This document shows, piece by piece, positions 7,513 to 12,240 of a stretch of DNA of 12,240 nt. The stretch is taken from the NCBI GenBank assembly GCA_027051265.1, contig JALTZH010000167.1:1-12240 (forward strand), written 5' to 3'. The notes beneath the pieces were generated by a model, which did no database searches, was not told where the DNA came from, and worked only from the letters and a program-made list of their open reading frames with translations. A program made the position numbers and the translations under genes. The number at the start of each line of letters is the position of its first letter. The first letter of the stretch is position 1. The stretch comes from an archaeon. Lineage in GTDB: Archaea > Hydrothermarchaeota > Hydrothermarchaeia > JALTZZ01 > JALUTC01.

Positions 7513-7875
7513 ATGGTACGTTATCAAATAATCTTAGTTGCACATGGTTCTAGATTAAATAAGTTCAACAACGATATATATAGAATAGCGAACATTCTTA
7601 AGAAAAGATTTCCTTATGATATATATGTATGGTTTTTAAAATATTTTAATAAAGATATTTTTGAAATGATAGATAAAAAATCAGATGTAATCATAATTGT
7701 TCCTTTTTTTATTTCCTATGGAATCCATGTTGAAAGAGATTTAAAAGAAATAATCGATAAACTAAAAGCAAAAACGAACAAAAAAATAATTGTAACGAAG
7801 CCGTTATGTGCTAACGATAAAATCGTTGACATAGTTGTTGAGAACATTGAGGAATGTATAAGATCTCAAAAATGA
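7513..7875 (+). CDS. cbiX: Small CbiX-type sirohydrochlorin chelatase
   Basis: Single-domain class II chelatase (CbiX-small family) that inserts cobalt, and in relatives nickel or iron, into sirohydrochlorin for cobalamin, F430 or sirohaem synthesis in the cytoplasm. From ATG 7513 it has 120 residues, the normal size. The start motif MVRYQIILVAHGSRL carries metal-binding H11, and FFISYGIHVERDL carries the second histidine, H72. These two histidines define the active site of the short chelatases, which work as homodimers. The longer frame from ATG 7489 adds eight residues absent from relatives, and that codon lies inside a TATA-like box, so 7513 is preferred, possibly leaderless. The metal cannot be read from sequence. 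Because this organism makes c-type cytochromes, a sirohaem and haem role is as plausible as a cobalamin role. Confidence 0.87.
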   Translation: MVRYQIILVAHGSRLNKFNNDIYRIANILKKRFPYDIYVWFLKYFNKDIFEMIDKKSDVIIIVPFFISYGIHVERDLKEIIDKLKAKTNKKIIVTKPLCANDKIVDIVVENIEECIRSQK

Positions 7876-8147
7876 TTAGCTACGATTATTAACCTGAGCA
7901 AAACCATTTATACTAAAAATAAAGTGACATAAACAGAGTGCAAGTGATGGATTAGGAATCTTTGGATAATAGGTTTAAGATGTTATACACCTAACCATAG
8001 AGAAACATCTTCGAAAAGGTCTTACAAAAACATTGTTAATAATTTTTAAACTCGTAACAAAACATCTCAATTTTATATTTTCGATAAAATATTTTTAAGA
8101 TGTTACGATGCTCGATATCTTTATGATTGATATTACAAAAATAAGAG
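7876..8147. repeat. Non-coding stretch with repeated and inverted AAGATGTT motif
   Basis: This stretch of 272 bases has no convincing gene. It contains a 12-base exact direct repeat TTTAAGATGTTA at 7974-7985 and 8094-8105. Inverted copies occur at 8004-8011 (AACATCTT) and 8061-8067 (AACATCT). The first pair can form an 8-base-pair stem (7977-7984 with 8004-8011, 19-base loop). The second forms a 7-base-pair stem (8061-8067 with 8098-8104) enclosing an inner 7-base-pair stem (8070-8076 with 8084-8090). The order is forward, inverse, inverse, forward. It could be a decayed element, a structured RNA or operator half-sites; the sequence does not decide. Confidence 0.55.
8041..8061 (+). repeat. 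21-base repeat, left copy
   Basis: The 21 bases here match those at 8528-8548 at 20 of 21 positions; the only difference is A versus G in TTTTTAA(A/G)CTCGTAACAAA. Partial similarity continues to the left (ACATT...GTT). The two copies bracket the small coiled-coil gene at 8148-8465. Both lie in non-coding DNA. Confidence 0.65.
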
Positions 8148-8465
8148 ATGAGTTACTTAAGGACAAGGATTTTTCTACGTGGCATTGCGATAGGAATTGC
8201 AAGGGAAAAGGAATTTCAAGAACTCATGCTTAGAGCAATTGTTCCAAAAGTTGCTACAAAAGATGATCTCGAAAATCTGAGAAATGAGTTGAGAAGAGAG
8301 ATTAAAGACATGGAAACAAGACTTAAAAATGATCTCATACATTACATTGATAAAAGAGTCGACGATTTAAATCGAAGAATAGATGATTTAAGAAAATTCA
8401 TGGGAATTGGATTTATAATTCTTGCTGTCCTTCTCTCAGCTTTGATAGGTGTTTCCTTAATGTAG
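8148..8465 (+). CDS. Small coiled-coil protein with C-terminal membrane anchor, function unknown
   Basis: I do not recognise a named family. The 105 residues fall into three parts: a basic, mildly hydrophobic N-terminus (1-35), a heptad-like, highly charged coiled coil (about 36-84, with ENLRNELRREIKDMETRLK and KRVDDLNRRIDDLRKF), and one hydrophobic segment of about 19 residues at the very end (86-105, IGFIILAVLLSALIGVSLM). That is the architecture of a tail-anchored membrane protein with its coil in the cytoplasm. Start ATG 8148 has no clear ribosome-binding site. An internal ATG at residue 27 is possible and would keep the coil and anchor. It is flanked by non-coding repeats, including the 21-base pair at 8041 and 8528, and is separated from both neighbours by more than 130 bases, so it is probably its own transcription unit. 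Similar short coil-anchor proteins are common in thermophilic archaea without known role. Confidence 0.62.
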   Translation: MSYLRTRIFLRGIAIGIAREKEFQELMLRAIVPKVATKDDLENLRNELRREIKDMETRLKNDLIHYIDKRVDDLNRRIDDLRKFMGIGFIILAVLLSALIGVSLM

Positions 8466-8598
8466 AGTAAGTGATTTTACTTCGTTGTAAATTGGATTAC
8501 GATGCTAGATCAAGACATTTTGGTTCTAATTTTTAAGCTCGTAACAAAGTAATTAGGATTTTAAAAATATTGAACAATGAAATTTTTTATATAAATCG
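8466..8598. other. Non-coding spacer with motifs shared with the 7876-8147 stretch
   Basis: Besides the 21-base repeat copy it repeats TTACGATGCT (8497-8506), also present at 8103-8112. TTACTTCGTTGTAA (8478-8491) and the reverse complement of GTAACAAAGTAA (8541-8552) form an imperfect inverted repeat. TTTTAAAAATAT (8559-8570) is a TATA candidate that would start transcription near 8590, just before the next gene at 8599. Confidence 0.45.
8528..8548 (+). repeat. 21-base repeat, right copy
   Basis: Matches 8041-8061 at 20 of 21 positions in the same orientation, downstream of the coiled-coil gene. See the left copy for comparison. Confidence 0.65.
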
Positions 8599-8883
8599 AT
8601 GATAAAAAAAGATATATTAGAGCAATATAAAAAAGCATATAGAGAAGTTGTTAAAGAAGAGGAAAGAAGAGGATTCATATCTCACCTTATATCGTATATA
8701 TTCATCAATGCTGGACTAATTTTTATTAATTTAATGTATAGTCCGGAATTCTTATGGTTTGTATTTCCTTTAACCTTTTGGGGAATCGGTTTAATAATGC
8801 ATTATCTCTACGCAATAAAATGGTTGGAAAGAATACTTAGAGAAAGAGAAGCCAAGGCCGAACATAGGATTAAAGAAATATGA
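8599..8883 (+). CDS. Two-helix membrane protein (2TM-domain-like)
   Basis: 94 residues: a charged amphipathic N-terminus (1-25, rich in K, E and R), transmembrane helix 1 (about 27-47), a short turn around SPEF (48-51), transmembrane helix 2 (about 51-71), then a charged helical tail (72-94, ERILREREAKAEHR). This resembles the '2TM domain' architecture of small bacterial and archaeal membrane proteins, in which both termini face the cytoplasm; the family assignment is by architecture and not certain. The stop TGA overlaps the ATG of the DUF354 gene (ATGA), so the two are expressed together and may work together. No ribosome-binding site is visible; a TATA candidate at 8559-8570 suggests a short leader. 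Confidence 0.72.
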   Translation: MIKKDILEQYKKAYREVVKEEERRGFISHLISYIFINAGLIFINLMYSPEFLWFVFPLTFWGIGLIMHYLYAIKWLERILREREAKAEHRIKEI

Positions 8884-9860
8884 TATGGATCGATATAACA
8901 AACATTCCGCATGTATTACTTTTTAAGAGAATTATAAGAAGATTCAACGTTTTATTAACCGTTAGAAAGATTTCTTTTATTGAAGAAATCTTAAAGTTAC
9001 ATGGTATTAAAAATTATATCTTGATCGGGAGCCATGGTAAAAGTAATGAGGAAAAACTCAGAAAAAGTTCGGAAAGAATATTGAAGCTGATTGAACTGGT
9101 AAGAGATGTAAAAATAGGTATTGCAAAACATTCGGTTGAATTTGCTAGAATTTCTTTCGGACTTGGTATCAAAAGCTATTTTATATTTGATAACGAGAAA
9201 GCATTACATATAGCAAAGCTAACATTACCAATCGTTGAAAACGTTATCATGCCAGAAGTAATCGATGAGAAACGTTTACCGATATTTGATTCAAAGGTTA
9301 TTAAGTTTAAAGGCATATGTGAAGTAGAGCATGTTAGAGATTTTAAACCGAATAAGAAAATATTAGATGAACATCAATTGAATGAACACGAGTATATAGT
9401 AATTAGACCCCCACCTTACTTCTCATCCTACTATAAAATAATGTATAAAAATAAAATTTCAGAAAAAATATTTAAGAGAATTGAATCTCTAGGATATGAG
9501 GTTGTTTATATACCTAGAGGTAATGAAAGAGTAAAAGGATTTAAAACGATTAAAGGTATAGATTCCCTAAGCCTAATATATTATTCAAAAGCTTTTATAG
9601 GTTCAGGTGGAACAATGAATAGAGAAGCGTCGTTGCTTGGAAAGATCTCGATAGCGATATCTGGCGAAACATTAGCTGTTAATAAATATCTTGAAAACAA
9701 AGGCATCCTCTTTCATGTAAGAAGTTATAACGATATTGAAAGAATAATAAATAGATGTGATGATGATGAGATAGAACATAGAGCAAAAAATCTTTTGAGA
9801 GAGCTTAAATCTCCCATTGATTTGTTGGAAGAAATTTTAAAGAAAGAGATATCATCATAA
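8880..9860 (+). CDS. DUF354 family protein (GT-B glycosyltransferase-like fold)
   Basis: 326 residues of the DUF354 family, found mainly in archaea and in some surface-polysaccharide loci. Diagnostic features are the N-terminal IWIDITNIPHVLLFK (2-16; the family shows IWIDI.NPPHV..F) and the C-terminal GSGGTMNREASLLG (241-254), the equivalent of the nucleotide-sugar binding turn in UDP-GlcNAc 2-epimerase and MurG-like GT-B proteins. A GT-B-like two-domain fold is expected, with the boundary near 155-175. Enzymatic activity is not established for the family; a role in nucleotide-sugar or glycan chemistry is inferred. It has no signal peptide and no membrane helix, so it is cytoplasmic. The 4-base overlap with the upstream 2TM protein suggests membrane recruitment by that partner. 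amrS follows after 32 bases. Confidence 0.85.
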   Translation: MIWIDITNIPHVLLFKRIIRRFNVLLTVRKISFIEEILKLHGIKNYILIGSHGKSNEEKLRKSSERILKLIELVRDVKIGIAKHSVEFARISFGLGIKSYFIFDNEKALHIAKLTLPIVENVIMPEVIDEKRLPIFDSKVIKFKGICEVEHVRDFKPNKKILDEHQLNEHEYIVIRPPPYFSSYYKIMYKNKISEKIFKRIESLGYEVVYIPRGNERVKGFKTIKGIDSLSLIYYSKAFIGSGGTMNREASLLGKISIAISGETLAVNKYLENKGILFHVRSYNDIERIINRCDDDEIEHRAKNLLRELKSPIDLLEEILKKEISS

Positions 9861-9892
9861 GCATATCCGTTAAAACTTAAAGAAATAAAAAT

Positions 9893-10921
9893 ATGAAAAA
9901 AACGTTAAAAGAAGCAATGCTATACGAAAAACTCTCTAATAATAATGTGAGATGTCTATTATGTGAGAGAAGGTGTGTAATTAAAGAAAATTCTTACGGT
10001 TTTTGTAAAACGAGGAAAAATATAAACGGAAGATTATATACTGTTGTATATGGAAGTATCTCAGCAATTTCAGCAAATCCTATGGAGAAAAAACCGTTTT
10101 ATCACTTCTATCCCGGTGAATATGCGTTAACATTTTCAACATGGAGTTGTAATTTTTCATGCTCATGGTGTCAGAATTTTGAGATATCGAAGTTTATACC
10201 GAAGGACGTTGAGAAATATTTCATATCACATGATATAATCGTTAATCTTGCTCTAAAATATGGGTGTAAAGGTATATCGGTAAGTTTTAACGAACCAACA
10301 CTATTGTTCGAATATAGTTTAGATGTATTTAAAGTTTCAAAAAAATACGGTATGCATAACGATTACGTATCTAATGGATTCATGACAAAAGAGGCTTTAA
10401 AAATTCTTAGAGAAAATGGTTTAGATGCTATAAATTTTGATGTAAAAGGAAAACCTGAAGTTGTTAAAGCTTATTGCAATGCGGATGTTGATGTTGTATG
10501 GAGAAATATAAACTATGCTAAAAATTTGGGATTACATGTTGAAGTAGTTCATCTTGTTGTTACGGGATTGAATGATAACGAGGAAACGTTGGAATATATA
10601 GTTGAGAACCATTTGAAGTATGCGGATGAATCCACGCCACTACATTTCACAAGATATTATCCAGCATTTAATTATAGGAAACCTCCAACAAATATTGAAT
10701 TCCTTGAAAAAGCTTATCGATATGCAAAAAAGGAAGGTGTTTTATATCCATATTTAGGAAATGTACCCGGACACAAATATGAAAACACGTATTGTCATAA
10801 TTGTAACGAACTTTTAATAAAGAGGTATGGCTTTGAAATCTTGAAGTTTAATATTAAGAAAGGGAGATGTCCAAGGTGTAACACAAAAATACCAATAATA
10901 TATCGGAACAGAGATTTTTAG
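9893..10921 (+). CDS. amrS: AmmeMemoRadiSam system radical SAM enzyme AmrS
   Basis: Radical SAM protein of the AmmeMemoRadiSam group (once annotated as pyruvate-formate-lyase activating enzyme-like); the substrate is unknown. Of 342 residues, 21-38 hold a cysteine group (C21, C24, C28, C38) before the core. The radical SAM cluster motif is CNFSCSWCQN, with C86, C90 and C93. SFNEPTLLFEY (131-141) and the later DVKG (183-186) are family hallmarks, as is TPLHFTRYYPAF (248-259). A C-terminal pair of CxxC knuckles (C301/C304 and C326/C329) looks like a metal-binding rubredoxin-like ribbon. The frame is complete. The AMMECR1 and Memo partner genes are not in the window. It follows DUF354 by 32 bases without a ribosome-binding site, probably in the same transcript, and converges with ubiA, leaving a single base between stops. 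Confidence 0.92.
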   Translation: MKKTLKEAMLYEKLSNNNVRCLLCERRCVIKENSYGFCKTRKNINGRLYTVVYGSISAISANPMEKKPFYHFYPGEYALTFSTWSCNFSCSWCQNFEISKFIPKDVEKYFISHDIIVNLALKYGCKGISVSFNEPTLLFEYSLDVFKVSKKYGMHNDYVSNGFMTKEALKILRENGLDAINFDVKGKPEVVKAYCNADVDVVWRNINYAKNLGLHVEVVHLVVTGLNDNEETLEYIVENHLKYADESTPLHFTRYYPAFNYRKPPTNIEFLEKAYRYAKKEGVLYPYLGNVPGHKYENTYCHNCNELLIKRYGFEILKFNIKKGRCPRCNTKIPIIYRNRDF

Positions 10922-10922
10922 C

Positions 10923-11759
10923 TTAAATTACGTAATAATTTAAAATTATTATTAAAAAGAACAATATCGAAAACAATATATTCATATCTTGAAATGCTAT
11001 CTTAATATATTTTTCATCAAACTGTATCAAAACATTTTCAACGATTAAAATTGCTCCTAAAGGTATTAAAGAAATAACGTTAAGTTTTTCTATTATAAAA
11101 AATATATAAAGAAATAGAATAGTTATTAGATGAAAAACCATTGCTATAATTTTAGCATTCTTTACACCAAAAATAGCAGGTATTGATTTCAGATGATGTT
11201 TTCTATCGAATTCATAATCCTGAATGGAATAAACTACATCAAAACCAGCGACCCAAAACGTTATAGCAAGCGATAGGATTATTATCTTTATGTCTATACT
11301 TCCCTGTAACGCTACATATGGCGCTAAAATGGCAAAAGACAATATTAAACCCAAAATTACATGAGAAAAATAGGTGTATCTTTTAAGATATGGATAAATT
11401 AGAATTAAAATAACAACCAAAGGATACAATATAACGCATAATATATTATAATAATAAGCTATTGGAAAAAGAGCTATTAACATTATAATCGTAACGTATT
11501 TGTAATACTTGGGATTAATTATTTTCATAGCTAAAGGACGATTTTTTGTTCTTGGATTTTTTGCATCAATCTCCCTATCTATATATCTGTTCCATGCCAT
11601 GCCGGCTATTCTTGCTATGATAAGTCCTATAAAAAGGATGAATATATCGATAAGTCTAAAGTTTTTAGATATGATAATTCCAGACAATAAAAAAGGAAGA
11701 CTAAAGAGAGTATGCTCTAACTTTATATCCTTCAGAAATAATACCAGCTTATATTTCAT
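10923..11759 (-). CDS. ubiA: UbiA-family aromatic prenyltransferase (quinone type)
   Basis: Integral membrane prenyltransferase that attaches a polyprenyl chain to an aromatic acceptor. Of 278 residues, the first aspartate-rich motif is NRYIDREID (57-65; N57, D61, D65) and the second is DVVYSIQDYEFD (174-185), followed by the family sequence HLKSIPAIFG (189-198). Both bind the magnesium-diphosphate of the prenyl donor. About eight or nine helices are visible. The N-terminal KLEHTLFSLPF and second motif resemble the 4-hydroxybenzoate and futalosine-pathway (MqnP) branch rather than the archaeal lipid enzyme DGGGP synthase, so menaquinone-type quinone synthesis is the likeliest role; no pathway neighbour confirms it. 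Its ATG overlaps the TGA stop of the prefoldin gene, with GGTG four bases before it. Confidence 0.88.
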   Translation of the reverse strand: MKYKLVLFLKDIKLEHTLFSLPFLLSGIIISKNFRLIDIFILFIGLIIARIAGMAWNRYIDREIDAKNPRTKNRPLAMKIINPKYYKYVTIIMLIALFPIAYYYNILCVILYPLVVILILIYPYLKRYTYFSHVILGLILSFAILAPYVALQGSIDIKIIILSLAITFWVAGFDVVYSIQDYEFDRKHHLKSIPAIFGVKNAKIIAMVFHLITILFLYIFFIIEKLNVISLIPLGAILIVENVLIQFDEKYIKIAFQDMNILFSILFFLIIILNYYVI

Positions 11760-12115
11760 GTTGCACCTATACTTCTTAGACCCTCCTGAACTCTTTGCTG
11801 TAAATCTCTAAGCTTTATCTGTAATTTTTCTTCCTGTTTTTGTAAGGATTTTAATCTTATATCAAGTAATTCCCTTTTTTCTTTAAGTTCGTTCAACACT
11901 TTATTCTTTGTAGTTTTTACCAAGATTCCACCAATCGATTTATAGATATCAACTCCTTCCTCTAGATTTTCTATTTCTTTTATAGCATTTTCGGTATCTT
12001 TGAGTTGTAATTCTAGCTGTGTTCTTTGATTGATTATAATTTGTAACTGTTCCTGTAATTGTTGTAGTTGCAAAATCTGTTGTTGTAGAGCTGGAGGTAA
12101 CTTAACTTCTTTCAT
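11756..12115 (-). CDS. pfdB: Prefoldin subunit beta
   Basis: Beta subunit of the archaeal prefoldin chaperone (two alpha plus four beta subunits), which holds unfolded proteins and hands them to the thermosome. From ATG 12115 it has 119 residues, the usual archaeal beta size. Seen are KLPPALQQQILQLQQLQEQL at the start of the first coiled-coil helix, the central hairpin region with VDIYKSIGGILVKT (the conserved Y-K-x-I-G-x-ILVK strand block), and the second long coil ending QQRVQEGLRSIGAT. The frame can be extended to a TTG at 12151, but that would add twelve hydrophobic residues encoded by AT-rich promoter-like DNA and absent from the family, so ATG 12115 is preferred. It is translationally coupled to ubiA by an ATGA overlap. 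Confidence 0.95.
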   Translation of the reverse strand: MKEVKLPPALQQQILQLQQLQEQLQIIINQRTQLELQLKDTENAIKEIENLEEGVDIYKSIGGILVKTTKNKVLNELKEKRELLDIRLKSLQKQEEKLQIKLRDLQQRVQEGLRSIGAT

Positions 12116-12240
12116 AAACAAAAAATAAAAAATTGAAAATATTATTATCAAAAAACCATTCGTCTAAGAATTATGGTTATGCATGAATTAATTTTTAATA
12201 TTAAAATTATAATGTAATTTTTGAATATTAAGAATTTTTT

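Noticed and set aside
7876-8598. CRISPR array or tRNA/rRNA gene in the repeat-rich stretch
   Set aside because: The repeats are two to four copies with irregular spacing, and no cloverleaf or rRNA core sequence could be seen here or elsewhere in the window.
11509-11811. Plus-strand 100-codon frame opposite ubiA
   Set aside because: It spans the overlap of two well-supported minus-strand genes and reads as hydrophobic antisense of a membrane protein.
12116-12151. N-terminal hydrophobic extension of prefoldin beta from a TTG codon
   Set aside because: It is encoded by AT-rich promoter-like DNA, is absent from the family, and would give a cytosolic chaperone a membrane segment.
12148-12240. 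Minus-strand frame open to the right edge (about 30 codons ending in TGA)
   Set aside because: It is built almost wholly of I, L, K, N and F codons from AT-rich DNA and shows no family motif; I cannot support it as the end of another gene.

Overview
The window is an AT-rich stretch of archaeal chromosome. The archaeal assignment rests on gene content: the two-enzyme archaeal entry into the shikimate pathway (ADH synthase plus 3-dehydroquinate synthase II), a COG1395-type archaeal regulator, a small CbiX-type chelatase, prefoldin beta, and GGTGAT ribosome-binding sites that match the archaeal anti-Shine-Dalgarno core. A CcmF-type cytochrome c haem lyase and a UbiA prenyltransferase of the quinone type suggest a respiring organism with c-type cytochromes. 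The lineage cannot be fixed from this window; the low G+C and family mix fit several thermophilic archaeal groups.

Layout. Bases 1-1938 (+) hold the C-terminal part of ccmF, which runs in from beyond the left edge. It converges, with a 4-base stop-to-stop overlap, on a minus-strand biosynthetic block. Read in its own direction, that block is aroA' (7392) > aroB' (ends 5482) > a non-coding gap containing a plus-strand TnpB remnant > leuC-like (5037-3778) > argF (3727-2831) > a COG1395 HTH regulator (2834-1935). argF and the regulator share an ATGA overlap, and the stop codon of aroA' lies inside the ribosome-binding site of aroB', so both pairs look translationally coupled. A short divergent promoter region (about 7420-7512) separates this block from a plus-strand cbiX-type chelatase gene.

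Bases 7876-8598 are the least ordinary part. They contain two repeat-rich non-coding stretches either side of a small gene for a coiled-coil, C-terminally membrane-anchored protein. These stretches carry a 12-base direct repeat that also occurs inverted, hairpins, and a 21-base repeat (20/21 identical) that brackets the gene. Then come a two-helix membrane protein overlapping by 4 bases with a DUF354 (GT-B-like) protein, and the radical SAM enzyme AmrS. On the right, AmrS converges with UbiA, which is coupled by an ATGA overlap behind prefoldin beta.

How the genes fit together. The minus-strand block supplies aromatic, branched-chain or lysine-type, and arginine precursors. CcmF, the tetrapyrrole chelatase and UbiA point to haem and quinone respiration. 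I see no phage, CRISPR, rRNA or tRNA gene. The only recognised mobile-element trace is the decayed tnpB at about 5063-5420. The most open questions are the repeat-bracketed coiled-coil gene and the 2TM-DUF354 pair.
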